From assembly GCA_009827225.1 (NCBI GenBank), contig WUAI01000004.1:62001-126000 (forward strand): a stretch of DNA of 64,000 bases. Reading direction: 5' to 3'. The position numbers and the translations under genes are program-made. The notes below the pieces were generated by a model. The model saw only the letters and a program-made list of their open reading frames with translations. It had not been told where the DNA came from and searched no databases. The stretch is from Flavobacteriaceae bacterium. GTDB lineage: Bacteria; Bacteroidota; Bacteroidia; Flavobacteriales; Flavobacteriaceae. Of this stretch, positions 27,244-36,457 are shown one piece after another (position 1 is the stretch's first letter; each line of letters begins with the position of its first letter).

Positions 27244-27275
27244 AAAAAAACCCGGAACTAATTCCGGGTTTTTTT
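27244..27275. terminator. Bidirectional terminator between sdhB and a hybrid kinase
   Basis: Seven A, CCCGGAA, a short loop, TTCCGGG, seven T. It serves sdhCAB on the plus strand and, reading the other way, the hybrid kinase whose stop codon overlaps its T run. Confidence 0.9.
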
Positions 27276-29523
27276 ATATCACCTTTTTTCCTTGCGTGAT
27301 TCCCAGCGGTCTCCCTTGTTCGTTGATGTTCAGTAGAATGGTTTGGATAAACTTATTAGCGTCATAGGGTTTTACAATAATGTCGCTCATTCCTGAATCA
27401 AATATTTCATTTCGCACTTCCTCGACTTCCACTGCCGTTAATGCCACGATAGGAATCGTATTATTGAAAGTGCGTATTTCTTTAGAGGATTGGAAACCAT
27501 CTTTTACCGGCATATTAAGATCCATGAGAATCAGGTCGAAATGTTCCTTCTGTGCCATATCAGAAGCAATGGCTCCATTTTCGGCTATGCTGCATTCAAT
27601 ACCATTCTTCTCTAATATCTTTTTGGTAACGATCTGGTTGATCCTGTTGTCTTCGGCTACTAAGACTTTCTTGCCTTTCAACTGATTGGTATCCAACGGA
27701 ACTTCCTGTTTGATATGCTCTTCGGATGAGACATCAAATTCCAAATCGAATGAAAAGGTGGATCCTTTTCCTAATGTACTTTCAACTTTGATTTCAGAAT
27801 CTGAATGAGACAAAAGTTTTTTAACAATAGGAAGTCCCAGTCCTGTTCCCTGGTATTCGTAATTAAGCGATTCACCCTGTTCAAATTCGTCAAAGATGGT
27901 CGTAATTCGGTCCGGAGCAATACCAATTCCCGTATCTTTTATGGAAAACCTGATTCGTGCCTTTTCGTCTTCCATCTTAAGGGCTTCAGCTTTGATGTAG
28001 ATGGTTCCGTTCTCGGTGAACTTACAGGCATTCCCAACCAGATTCATTAGAACCTGCGATAATCGAACACTATTTCCTTTTAACACTGTGGGGAGTTCGT
28101 CTGAAATCACAATAACAATCCTGTTATTATTTTGGAGACGCATATACTCGAAGGAGGAGGCAATGCTTTCGATCAATTCTGAAATATTAAAAATTTGAGA
28201 TTCGTTTTCCAATTTGTTCGAATCGATCTTGTTGATCTGAAGTACGTCATTTATAAGCGCCAGAAGGTAATCCGCCGAAAATTTCAAGGACTTTAGATCC
28301 TTTTCATGACTTTTTAAAGACTGATCTTCAAGCAGTATAGTACTTAGTCCGATTACTCCATATAGAGGGGTTCTCAACTCGTGACTTACGGTGGAAAAGA
28401 AATTACTCTTTGATTTCGACATTTGTTCCGATTGCCTTTTGGCTTCCAGGTATTCCCGGTTCCGGTCCCGAAGTTTAAGGATGAGTTGTTTTCTTTTGCG
28501 ATACACCAATAAAATAATTCCTATCAGAAGCAGGGCACAACCAAACAATACGATCAGGATGATGTTTAGCCTGGTTTTACTCTCCACCATCTTCGCCTGT
28601 AATACGTTCTTTAACTCTGCCTGGTTTACCTCGTTTCTGTATTCTGAAACTTGAAATTCTGCAGACATTGCTTCCACTTCTGCAGAGTTCATATTCTGTA
28701 GATTGATGTCGGCGTATTTCTCGTATTCCTGTCTTGCCTGATAGGCTTCCTGGTATTTTTGCTGAAGAAAAAGACTTTCACTGAAAAACTCATAGGCGTT
28801 TTCCAATTCTACGGTAAGGTTCTCTTTCTTTGCTTCCTTAATGGCCCGGGTGAGATAGATATCGGCCATTTCATAATTCTTCTTTTTAAGATAGTATTCA
28901 CCGAACATACTCTCTACACCAATAGCAAAAGATCTGTGTTCTGTAAAATCCAGAAGTTTCTTAGTCTTGATGAGATGCAATAGTACTCTGGAATAATTCT
29001 CCGCCTCCATCGCGGTAATACTGGCATTATAATGTGCCTTCGCAAGACCGACCGAATCTTTGATCTTTTCAAATAACCGAATCGATTTATTATGATATTC
29101 CCTGGCTTTTTCGTGATCCAGGTGCACTTCGGAATACAGGTTGGCCATGTCCATATAAGAAAGTGCCGTCGCCGTGTCGTTTTTGGAAAGTTTGGCGAAT
29201 TTTTCAGATTTGATGAAATTTTCTTCTGCGGAAACTGTATCGCTGATCGCCAGGTAATCATATCCCAGGTTGCGGTATCCCATGTGGATATAGCTGAAAT
29301 TATTTTCGGCCAATGCTTTTTTCAGTAAAAGAATATTAACCTTTAATGAATTGTGATACTTCCCCTCGAAATAATAAGTGTCGGATGAATCCAATAACTG
29401 CTGAAAATTGACCTTTTCAATCTCAGGATCAGGTAAATAGAGTTGCTGTTGCGGAGTGGAATTTTGGGCTACCACAGCAATGGAGAACAACATAAGCACG
29501 AAGAAATAATAGTTTTTTATCAT
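27274..29523 (-). CDS. TPR-containing hybrid sensor histidine kinase
   Basis: A 749-residue membrane kinase. A signal/first helix (YYFFVLMLFSIAVVAQ) leads into a periplasmic part of about 280 residues with tetratricopeptide-like helices (YRNLGYDYLAISDTVSAEEN, SYMDMANLYSEVHLDHEKAR). A membrane helix (IILIVLFGCALLLIGIILLV) and a coiled coil follow. The HisKA box is STVSHELRTPLYGVIG with the phospho-accepting histidine at about residue 383. The ATPase domain has NLVGNACKFTENG, DTGIGIAPD and GTGLGLPIVKKL. A receiver domain ends the protein, with aspartate in LILMDLNMPVKDGF and lysine in DIIVKPYD. There is no output domain, so the signal must pass to another protein. The gene is isolated and no cognate regulator is adjacent. 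Confidence 0.92.
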   Translation of the reverse strand: MIKNYYFFVLMLFSIAVVAQNSTPQQQLYLPDPEIEKVNFQQLLDSSDTYYFEGKYHNSLKVNILLLKKALAENNFSYIHMGYRNLGYDYLAISDTVSAEENFIKSEKFAKLSKNDTATALSYMDMANLYSEVHLDHEKAREYHNKSIRLFEKIKDSVGLAKAHYNASITAMEAENYSRVLLHLIKTKKLLDFTEHRSFAIGVESMFGEYYLKKKNYEMADIYLTRAIKEAKKENLTVELENAYEFFSESLFLQQKYQEAYQARQEYEKYADINLQNMNSAEVEAMSAEFQVSEYRNEVNQAELKNVLQAKMVESKTRLNIILIVLFGCALLLIGIILLVYRKRKQLILKLRDRNREYLEAKRQSEQMSKSKSNFFSTVSHELRTPLYGVIGLSTILLEDQSLKSHEKDLKSLKFSADYLLALINDVLQINKIDSNKLENESQIFNISELIESIASSFEYMRLQNNNRIVIVISDELPTVLKGNSVRLSQVLMNLVGNACKFTENGTIYIKAEALKMEDEKARIRFSIKDTGIGIAPDRITTIFDEFEQGESLNYEYQGTGLGLPIVKKLLSHSDSEIKVESTLGKGSTFSFDLEFDVSSEEHIKQEVPLDTNQLKGKKVLVAEDNRINQIVTKKILEKNGIECSIAENGAIASDMAQKEHFDLILMDLNMPVKDGFQSSKEIRTFNNTIPIVALTAVEVEEVRNEIFDSGMSDIIVKPYDANKFIQTILLNINEQGRPLGITQGKKVI

Positions 29524-29635
29524 TTCTTAATCATGGTTTATCAGATTCGGGGATGGCAATATACACATTTTCTGATAATTATGTAAAATTTGCCCCTTTC
29601 TTGCGGCATTCAGGGCCTTATCTTACTTTTATACA

Positions 29636-30775
29636 ATGATTGAATCCAAACTTCCCAAGGTTGGAACCACGATTTTTACGGTGATGAGTAAAATGGCCGC
29701 TGATCATGGTGCGCTAAACCTTTCCCAAGGGTTTCCAAATTTTCAAAGTGACCCTGTGCTCGTCGACCTCGTGGCAAAGGCAATGAAAGAAGGATACAAT
29801 CAATATGCTCCGATGCCGGGCGATATTTTGCTGAGAGAGAGAATTTCAGACAAAATACACACCCTGTATGGGACCAGCTACCAACCTGATTCCGAGATTA
29901 CCGTCACCGCAGGCGCTACCCAAGCGATATTTACGGCAATTGCAGCAACTATAAATAAGGGTGATGAGGTAATCGTTTTCGCTCCGGCCTACGATTGTTA
30001 TGAGCCGGCTATCGAACTTTTTGGAGGTAAAAGTATTCCCATTCAACTTCGGCCTCCGGAATTTACCCCGGATTGGGACGAAGTGAAATCGCATCTCAGT
30101 CCAAAGACCAGGATGATCATCATCAATTCACCGCATAATCCCAGTGGCATGGTATTTTCTGAACGGGATATGCTTATGCTGGAAGAAATTGCTGTTGAAA
30201 ATGATCTGCTGGTTATTAGTGATGAAGTGTACGAGCACATTATTTTTGACGGATTACAGCATGAAAGTGCAGCGAGATTTGAAGCATTGTCGAAACGCTG
30301 TTTTATTACTGCTTCGTTTGGAAAGACTTACCACAATACGGGATGGAAATTGGGCTATTGTGTAGCGCCTGCCAATTTGATGTTGGAATTCCGAAAAGTG
30401 CATCAATACAATGTATTTAGTGTGAACCACCCCGTGCAACGGGCATTGGCGCAGTACCTGGCAGACCCTCAAACTTATAAATCGCTGCCTGGGTTTTATC
30501 AGCAAAAGCGTGATTTCTTTCTGAATGCCATCGCCCGATCAAGGTTTAAGGCTATTCCATCTAAAGGAACCTATTTCCAATTATTGGACTACTCAGATAT
30601 TTCGACGGAGGGAGATATTGAGTTTACCAGAAAATTGACCCAGGAATCCGGAATTGCAACTATTCCTACTTCGGTTTTCAATAAAAATCAGGAGGATTTC
30701 AGACAGATAAGAGTATGTTTCGCCAAAACCGAGGAAACATTAGAACAAGCAGCGGCCATATTAAATAATGTGTAA
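29636..30775 (+). CDS. Methionine aminotransferase (PLP fold type I)
   Basis: A 379-residue PLP enzyme of the YbdL/glutamine transaminase K type, which transfers the amino group of glutamine, methionine or aromatic amino acids to 2-oxo acids. Family features are ALNLSQGFPNFQSDP, YNQYAPMPGDILLRE, NSPHNPSGMVFS, ISDEVYEHIIFDG and the PLP lysine in TASFGKTYHNTGWKLGYC. It is followed after 11 bases by an omega-amidase gene. Together they suit the known glutamine transaminase/omega-amidase pathway, with 4-methylthio-2-oxobutanoate from methionine salvage as a likely acceptor. That substrate is inferred. Confidence 0.9.
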   Translation: MIESKLPKVGTTIFTVMSKMAADHGALNLSQGFPNFQSDPVLVDLVAKAMKEGYNQYAPMPGDILLRERISDKIHTLYGTSYQPDSEITVTAGATQAIFTAIAATINKGDEVIVFAPAYDCYEPAIELFGGKSIPIQLRPPEFTPDWDEVKSHLSPKTRMIIINSPHNPSGMVFSERDMLMLEEIAVENDLLVISDEVYEHIIFDGLQHESAARFEALSKRCFITASFGKTYHNTGWKLGYCVAPANLMLEFRKVHQYNVFSVNHPVQRALAQYLADPQTYKSLPGFYQQKRDFFLNAIARSRFKAIPSKGTYFQLLDYSDISTEGDIEFTRKLTQESGIATIPTSVFNKNQEDFRQIRVCFAKTEETLEQAAAILNNV

Positions 30776-30786
30776 ATAGTAGTATC

Positions 30787-31563
30787 ATGAAGGATGAATT
30801 AAGGATTAGTTTGATACAAACGGAATTGCATTGGGAGAGTCCCGAGGCTAATTTGGAGATGTTCACCAGGAAGCTAGCCTCTTTAAAAGATACCGATTTT
30901 ATAATTCTTCCTGAAATGTTCTCCACCGGTTTTACAATGAATGCAACACCCAATGCGGAGGAACCTAATGGCCCTGCATTCCGTTGGATGAGGGAAACCG
31001 CAAGCGCTAAGAATGCGGCCGTAACCGGGAGTGTTATTGTGACAGAAGAAGGGCGTTATTACAATCGACTCTATTTCGTTTTTCCTGACGGCAAGTTTCA
31101 TCAATACGATAAAAGACACACTTTCACGCTCGCAGGAGAACACGAAGTTTACGAGGTAGGGACCTCCAAACTTGTTATCGAATATTTAGGGTGGAGAATT
31201 TGCCCACTCATTTGTTATGACCTAAGATTCCCTGTGTGGGCTCGAAACGTGGAAGACTACCATTTGCTTTTGTATGTGGCTAACTGGCCAAAGAAACGCG
31301 TCGCAGGATGGGATGCACTTTTAAGAGCCCGGGCCATCGAGAACATGAGCTATTGTGTGGGTGTAAATAGGGTTGGACTAGACGGTAACGGATTCGAATA
31401 TACTGGTCATTCAGCAGTTTACGACGTGCTGGGAGAAGCGTTGACACCCCTCAATTCAGAAGAAGATCTTGTTTTACATGCGAAGCTGTCTAAAATTGAA
31501 CTCGAAAAACACAGGAATCACTTACAGTTTTTGAACGATCGGGATTCGTTTACTCTGCATTAA
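30787..31563 (+). CDS. Omega-amidase, YafV-type nitrilase-family protein
   Basis: A 258-residue member of the carbon-nitrogen hydrolase family. The catalytic triad is visible as Glu in IILPEMFSTGF, Lys in YDKRHTFTLAGE and Cys in PLICYDLRFPVW. This is the YafV/Nit2 subgroup, which hydrolyses 2-oxoglutaramate or 2-oxosuccinamate to ammonia and the dicarboxylic 2-oxo acid. It directly follows the transaminase that would produce 2-oxoglutaramate from glutamine. The 3' end overlaps the convergent Ig-like lipoprotein gene by 14 bases. Confidence 0.92.
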   Translation: MKDELRISLIQTELHWESPEANLEMFTRKLASLKDTDFIILPEMFSTGFTMNATPNAEEPNGPAFRWMRETASAKNAAVTGSVIVTEEGRYYNRLYFVFPDGKFHQYDKRHTFTLAGEHEVYEVGTSKLVIEYLGWRICPLICYDLRFPVWARNVEDYHLLLYVANWPKKRVAGWDALLRARAIENMSYCVGVNRVGLDGNGFEYTGHSAVYDVLGEALTPLNSEEDLVLHAKLSKIELEKHRNHLQFLNDRDSFTLH

Positions 31564-33163
31564 AAGTCTCGTTCAGGCTCCAGTTCGCCCTAACTTCAAT
31601 TTCTCCCGGATAATAGATTACTTCCTCGGGTTGTTCTTTCCTCAGGTAATTTCCAGTGTCCCATTTACCATTTGAATTGGTATCGTAAGTAATACGAATA
31701 AGGTATTTGTCTGGCTCCAAGTAATCAAAGTAAACCAATTTGTTCTCGGTGATGAGTTCAGATGCAACCACTTTGAATTTGAGATCGACCAGTTCCACAA
31801 GCACTGGGTAAGATTTCAGGTTATTGAGAGTTAGTGATAACGTGCCATAATCCGACGGCAATCTTGTTCGAACACCATAAGCAACCGTATCGTTGGTGTT
31901 TCCGTAGAAATCGATAAGCGCTTCCGGTAAGGTATTCACCATATACTGTTGGTCTTCCTGCTTGTCGAATACAATGTTTGCAATATTGTTTTTTCTATCT
32001 AAGTTCATGGTAAAGGGAATATCCAATGAGTCCTTGTCCATGATGCTGATCTTTTCAGGATTCACACTTTCCAGAGGAATATTAGCGAAAAGTTTAAGGG
32101 TGTCTCTTGGGATAAAAATCTGTGACCCCAGTTTCGTAATCTCAAGGGAGTCTGCAAACAAATCCCGCATTCTAACAGCCAATGTGTCAAGAGTACCTTT
32201 ATAGGACGTTGTAAACAGCAGGGTATCGGTTTCTTCTATATTAATCTCCGGTTTGAACCAGTAATGAAGAGTGTCCTTTTCACTATCCTTAAATCGGCGA
32301 ATTTCCCATTCCGAAGGCAATGTGGAGATGGGATCTACAACCAGGGAATCGACCTCACCTTCATAACCAAAAAGGATTTCATATTTACTCACGTGGCTCG
32401 GCCTTCCGATCTTATAATCCGGAATTTCCTTAAAGATCTTGATGAGATAGCTGCTGTCGGTAGGTAAAGACACGGTCTCCGCAATATAGCCCAGTTCGTC
32501 TTTTTTCGGCTCAAAGATGTAGTTATTAATATTTTCATTGAGGGCTATGAGCCTGTAATTTCCTTCCTTGAGGTTACTTAGCTCGAAGGTATTTGTACTG
32601 TCTCTTGTAGTGGCTATGTAGGTTGGTTTTTCTAAAAAGATAATCGAGTCGTTGAAATCTTCAGTGAGTGCATATAGCATTACAGTTGTAGCGTTCTGCG
32701 GGTCGGGGAGCAGGGCATGTTGTATGATACCGCCCAGTTTCAGACTATCGATATAATCTCCTGTGGAAAAAACATATTTGTAGTAATCAAACGAATTCTC
32801 TTCGTTATTATCTACGATACTCTGCCCGAAATTGATCGAGTAGGTAGTATTTTCTAAAAGCGTATCCAGCAATTTAATCTTCAATACCTTGGAGGTGCTG
32901 AGCGGCGTGATGAGCGGCTGATATTTTAGGGGAGGTGAGATGATAAGATTTTGCTGAAGATCTTTCAGTTTAATGAATTCATCGAAATAAATACGGATCT
33001 CATCCTGATCAAATTGTGTGGAAAAATTTTCCGGATTACTTTTCACAATTACGGGTGGGATAGAATCTTTTGGTCCACCATTTGGAATTCCGGTTTTAGC
33101 GCAGTTCGAAAAAAGGATCACTGAGATAAAAACCCAAAGAAAATTGCGAAAAGTTGCATTCAT
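31550..33163 (-). CDS. Ig-like (Big_5) domain lipoprotein
   Basis: A 537-residue lipoprotein with signal MNATFRNFLWVFISVILFSNC and lipidated Cys at about 21. The first domain is Ig-like: DSIPPVIVKSNPENFSTQFDQ, IRIYFDEFIKLKDLQQNLIISPPL and NTTYSINFGQSI, as in SbsA/Big_5 domains. The rest is beta-rich with further repeats and a C-terminal DSNGNGKWD-like calcium-type motif (YDTNSNGKWDTGNYL). Such proteins are common in Flavobacteriia next to comF; the function is not known. Convergent with the omega-amidase gene, the last 14 bases overlapping. Confidence 0.85.
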   Translation of the reverse strand: MNATFRNFLWVFISVILFSNCAKTGIPNGGPKDSIPPVIVKSNPENFSTQFDQDEIRIYFDEFIKLKDLQQNLIISPPLKYQPLITPLSTSKVLKIKLLDTLLENTTYSINFGQSIVDNNEENSFDYYKYVFSTGDYIDSLKLGGIIQHALLPDPQNATTVMLYALTEDFNDSIIFLEKPTYIATTRDSTNTFELSNLKEGNYRLIALNENINNYIFEPKKDELGYIAETVSLPTDSSYLIKIFKEIPDYKIGRPSHVSKYEILFGYEGEVDSLVVDPISTLPSEWEIRRFKDSEKDTLHYWFKPEINIEETDTLLFTTSYKGTLDTLAVRMRDLFADSLEITKLGSQIFIPRDTLKLFANIPLESVNPEKISIMDKDSLDIPFTMNLDRKNNIANIVFDKQEDQQYMVNTLPEALIDFYGNTNDTVAYGVRTRLPSDYGTLSLTLNNLKSYPVLVELVDLKFKVVASELITENKLVYFDYLEPDKYLIRITYDTNSNGKWDTGNYLRKEQPEEVIYYPGEIEVRANWSLNETFNAE

Positions 33164-33187
33164 GCTGGCAAAAATACGGATTCTTCC

Positions 33188-33850
33188 TTAGGCAATCGCA
33201 ATGGTAGCCACGCTAAGTTTTATCCCTGAAGCTTCCCTTAATTTTTCGGCACACGTCTCCAGGGTGGCCCCTGTAGTTACAATATCATCGACCAGTAAGA
33301 TGTGTTTGTTTTCAAGGTTTTGGAGATTTTTAATTTCAAAGACCTGTTCCGAAGCGAAACGTGTCCACCTTTTTTTGAAGACCTGCGATTTTGTCCTGGA
33401 CACTTTAAGTAAGATATTTTCGTGATAAGGGATATTCAAACATTGGGCAATTTGTGAACCAAAACCACTTACCTGGTTGTATCCTCTTTTCCTTTGTTTC
33501 TTTCGATGAAGCGGCACAGGAATCACCATATCTACCGATTGGTATTCAGGAAGTTCTGAAATTTCTTGCCCTAGCCATAGTCCGAAGAAAGAAGAAATTT
33601 CCGTTTGACCTTTATATTTAAGATTATGCATGATTTTTTGGGTAATTCCCTTTTTTTGAAAGCGGATGACAGCGGTAGCATTTTCAAGTGGAAATCGACC
33701 GTAAAAGATACGTTTCATCTCCAGATCGTCGTGTCGGTGAAAACACGCTAATGGCAGATTGTGCCTGCATTCAGAACAGATTATTTTTTCATATCTAAGC
33801 AAAGGATTCCCACAGCCGTTGCACATCCTTGGAAACAGGATATTTAACAT
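33188..33850 (-). CDS. ComF family phosphoribosyltransferase-like protein
   Basis: A 220-residue ComF/GntX-type protein: an N-terminal zinc ribbon (MCNGCGNPLL and ICSECRHNLP, four cysteines) and a C-terminal type I phosphoribosyltransferase fold with the PRPP loop ILLVDDIVTTGATLE. Conserved KKQRKRGYNQ and VSRTKSQVFKKRWTR segments are present. ComF proteins take part in natural transformation by aiding handling of incoming single-stranded DNA; whether this organism is transformable is not visible. It is upstream of the Ig-like lipoprotein gene on the same strand and divergent from a coiled-coil membrane protein gene. Confidence 0.93.
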   Translation of the reverse strand: MLNILFPRMCNGCGNPLLRYEKIICSECRHNLPLACFHRHDDLEMKRIFYGRFPLENATAVIRFQKKGITQKIMHNLKYKGQTEISSFFGLWLGQEISELPEYQSVDMVIPVPLHRKKQRKRGYNQVSGFGSQIAQCLNIPYHENILLKVSRTKSQVFKKRWTRFASEQVFEIKNLQNLENKHILLVDDIVTTGATLETCAEKLREASGIKLSVATIAIA

Positions 33851-33900
33851 TTTTTAATTTATTTTATCGTTTTATAAAGGTGGGAGATATCTGAGTTTTA

Positions 33901-33908
33901 TACATTTG
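33901..33908 (+). promoter_or_regulatory. -7 box before the coiled-coil membrane protein
   Basis: TACATTTG is an exact TAnnTTTG element, about 25 bases before the ATG at 33934. The -33 region shows only TTT, not TTG. Confidence 0.6.
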
Positions 33909-33933
33909 CCCTACAAACCTAAATCGAAAACCT

Positions 33934-34815
33934 ATGAGTAACGAAAATAACAGCACTAAGTTTAAGGTGCTTATCGGGATACTTTCTGCTATGTTGATTG
34001 CCTTGGCAGTGTATACTGTCTCATTGTATAACGATAGTAAAAATACGGTAAGTAATCTTGAGAAGCAAAAGACCGAGATTGAAACTGAATTGGAAGATCT
34101 AATCGCCAATTATGATGAGGTAATTCAGGAGAACGAGTTAAAAGACAAAGATCTCTTGGCCGCCAGGGAACGCATTGAAGTGCTACTTGATTCGGTAAAA
34201 TCTGCTGAAGCCAATATCTCACTCATTAGCCGATATCGGGCTGAAATAGGACGACTTAAAGATGAGCGTAAGATGCTCTTTAGAAGGGCAGACAGCCTTA
34301 TACAGGCCAATCAGATGTTGGCGATGGAAATGGACAGCACCAACACTATACTTAATGAGACGATCCGTGTGGTAGATTCAGTGAGCGAAGAGAATATTGC
34401 TATGGCAGAGACCCTTAAAAAGGGTTCGGTTGTGAACGCAACAGATCTCAAAGGAGATGCCGTAATTGTGCGAAAGAGCGGGAAGATCGTTGATACCAAA
34501 AGAGCTAGTCGGGCAGATAAAGTTCGTACCTGCTTTACTCTGGCTCCTAATATTATTGCTGAAAAGGGAGACCGATTGCTGTTTGTGCAAGTGATCAATC
34601 CCAGAAACAACCTCCTGGGAGACAAAGCAGTTATCGAATTTGAAGAAGGCACCTTAAATTATAGTGCCACTACTAAGGTATTCTACGAGCAAGATGAACT
34701 GGACGTTTGTGTCCTGGTGGATGCTATGGAAGAAGATCTTATCGAAGGAAGATATGTGATCAATGTGTTCGATGGGTCCAATCAGGTTGCTACTGCCACA
34801 ATGGAATTAAAGTAA
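33934..34815 (+). CDS. Membrane-anchored coiled-coil protein of unknown function
   Basis: A 293-residue protein with a short cytoplasmic N-terminus, one membrane helix (FKVLIGILSAMLIALAVYTVSLY) and a long heptad-rich coiled coil (about residues 30-170) that should lie in the periplasm. A C-terminal beta domain of about 110 residues follows (VRTCFTLAPNIIAEKGDRLLFVQVINP, LDVCVLVDAMEEDLIEGRYVINVF). The single helix and no signal cleavage site suggest a type II inner-membrane protein. This architecture is common in Flavobacteriia but has no known role. Own promoter and terminator. Confidence 0.75.
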   Translation: MSNENNSTKFKVLIGILSAMLIALAVYTVSLYNDSKNTVSNLEKQKTEIETELEDLIANYDEVIQENELKDKDLLAARERIEVLLDSVKSAEANISLISRYRAEIGRLKDERKMLFRRADSLIQANQMLAMEMDSTNTILNETIRVVDSVSEENIAMAETLKKGSVVNATDLKGDAVIVRKSGKIVDTKRASRADKVRTCFTLAPNIIAEKGDRLLFVQVINPRNNLLGDKAVIEFEEGTLNYSATTKVFYEQDELDVCVLVDAMEEDLIEGRYVINVFDGSNQVATATMELK

Positions 34816-34835
34816 TTTCCCTTTTAAAAAAGTTT

Positions 34836-34868
34836 AAGCCGCTGCGATGTTATCGTGGCGGTTTTTTT
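34836..34868 (+). terminator. Terminator fused to the glyS promoter
   Basis: An imperfect hairpin, with CCGC and CGAT pairing with ATCG and GCGG, is followed by seven T. The last T is the first base of the glyS -7 box, so the two signals share bases. The ATG used by the ORF track for glyS lies inside this hairpin. Confidence 0.7.
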
Positions 34869-34875
34869 ATTTTTG
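34868..34875 (+). promoter_or_regulatory. -7 box of glyS, near-leaderless transcript
   Basis: TATTTTTG is an exact TAnnTTTG element ending only four bases before the glyS ATG at 34880. Transcription would begin at or within a few bases of the start codon, giving a leaderless or nearly leaderless mRNA. Confidence 0.6.
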
Positions 34876-34879
34876 CGCC

Positions 34880-36415
34880 ATGGCTAAAAATGAAGATCAG
34901 TTTAAGAAGGTGATATCCCATGCCAAGGAGTATGGTTACATCTTTGGGTCCAGTGAAATCTATGACGGACTAAGCGCCGTTTATGACTATGCTCAAAACG
35001 GTGTTGAACTCAAAAATAATATCAGAGAGTACTGGTGGCGAAGTATGGTTTACATGCATCAGAATATCGTTGGAATCGATGCCGCGATCCTCATGCATCC
35101 CACTACCTGGAAAGCATCAGGTCACGTGGATGCTTTCAATGATCCGCTGATTGATAATAAGGATTCAAAGAAGCGTTATCGCGCCGATGTACTTATTGAG
35201 GATTATGCTGAAAAACTGAATATCAAAGCAAAGAAGGAGATCGAAAAAGCAAGGAAACGGTTCGGAGATTCCTTTGATGAAGAACAGTTTGTTTCCACCA
35301 ACCCAAGGGTATTAAAGTACCACAGTCAGCAAAGAGAGGTTCTTGAGCGAATGGCCAGATCTTTGGAAACGGAGAATCTTACTGATGTCAAGGCTCTTAT
35401 CGAAGAATTAGGCATCGCTGATCCGGAAACCGGTTCGAAGAACTGGACCGAAGTACGACAGTTCAATCTCATGTTTGGTACCAAACTGGGAGCTTCTGCG
35501 GAAAGTGCCACCGATTTATATTTACGTCCGGAAACGGCACAGGGGATCTTCGTGAATTTCTTAAACGTTCAGAAAACCGGAAGAATGAAAATTCCGTTCG
35601 GGATTGCCCAAACAGGTAAGGCGTTCAGAAATGAAATTGTCGCTCGCCAGTTTATTTTCCGCATGCGGGAATTCGAGCAAATGGAAATGCAATTCTTTGT
35701 TAGACCGGGAGAAGAAATGAAATGGTACGAATACTGGAAGGAAACACGATTAAAATGGCATTTATCCTTAGGATTGGGTGAAGAAAATTATCGTTTCCAC
35801 GATCATGAGAAACTGGCTCATTATGCCAATGCCGCTACCGATATAGAGTTCAATTTTCCATTTGGCTTTAAGGAATTAGAAGGTATCCACTCCAGAACGG
35901 ATTTCGATCTCAAGGCCCATGAAGAATACAGCGGTAAAAAATTACAGTTCTTTGATCCGGAAATGAACGAAAGTTATGTGCCATACGTGGTGGAAACTTC
36001 TATCGGACTGGACCGTATGTTCCTCGCAGTATTGAGTAATTCATTACAGGAAGAAGAATTGGAAGATGGGAGTACCCGAACCTTATTAAGATTGCCTAAC
36101 ATCCTCGCTCCGGTGAAAGCCGCCGTGCTGCCACTGGTAAAGAAAGACGGATTGCAGGAAATTGCACAGGAAATTGTGGATACTCTTAAATGGGATCACA
36201 ATGTGATCTATGACGAAAAAGATGCGGTGGGAAGAAGATACCGAAGACAAGATGCGGCCGGAACCCCTTTCTGTATTACTGTAGATCATCAAACCAAAGA
36301 GGATAGTACAGTAACTATTAGGTTCCGGGATTCCATGGAACAAGAGCGAATTCCGATTTCTGAAATTTCAGAAAAAATCAAAAAAAGCCTTTCCTATAAA
36401 GAATGGCTGCAATAA
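34880..36415 (+). CDS. glyS: Glycyl-tRNA synthetase (alpha2 type)
   Basis: A class II synthetase of about 511 residues that charges tRNA-Gly. It is the homodimeric form, not the alpha2beta2 form of E. coli. Visible segments are YGYIFGSSEIYDGLSAVYDY, HPTTWKASGHVDAFNDP, EVRQFNLMFGTKLG, LYLRPETAQGIFVNF, FRNEIVARQFIFRMREFEQME and VETSIGLDRMFLAVL (class II motifs 2 and 3), then an anticodon-binding domain with GRRYRRQDAAGTPFCITVD. The CxxC zinc pair found in some family members before the EVRQFN segment is absent (ADPETGSKNW). The start at 34880 (MAKNEDQFKK) fits the family; the track start is in the preceding terminator. Confidence 0.96.
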   Translation: MAKNEDQFKKVISHAKEYGYIFGSSEIYDGLSAVYDYAQNGVELKNNIREYWWRSMVYMHQNIVGIDAAILMHPTTWKASGHVDAFNDPLIDNKDSKKRYRADVLIEDYAEKLNIKAKKEIEKARKRFGDSFDEEQFVSTNPRVLKYHSQQREVLERMARSLETENLTDVKALIEELGIADPETGSKNWTEVRQFNLMFGTKLGASAESATDLYLRPETAQGIFVNFLNVQKTGRMKIPFGIAQTGKAFRNEIVARQFIFRMREFEQMEMQFFVRPGEEMKWYEYWKETRLKWHLSLGLGEENYRFHDHEKLAHYANAATDIEFNFPFGFKELEGIHSRTDFDLKAHEEYSGKKLQFFDPEMNESYVPYVVETSIGLDRMFLAVLSNSLQEEELEDGSTRTLLRLPNILAPVKAAVLPLVKKDGLQEIAQEIVDTLKWDHNVIYDEKDAVGRRYRRQDAAGTPFCITVDHQTKEDSTVTIRFRDSMEQERIPISEISEKIKKSLSYKEWLQ

Positions 36416-36444
36416 AAAAAGGGGCTCAATCGAACCCCTTTTTT
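36414..36444. terminator. Bidirectional terminator after glyS
   Basis: An A7 run, GGGG, a 10-base loop, CCCC and T6 form a hairpin with A/T flanks that extend the stem. It can end both glyS and the convergent lipoprotein gene. Confidence 0.8.
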
Positions 36445-36457
36445 CCTATATAAAATT

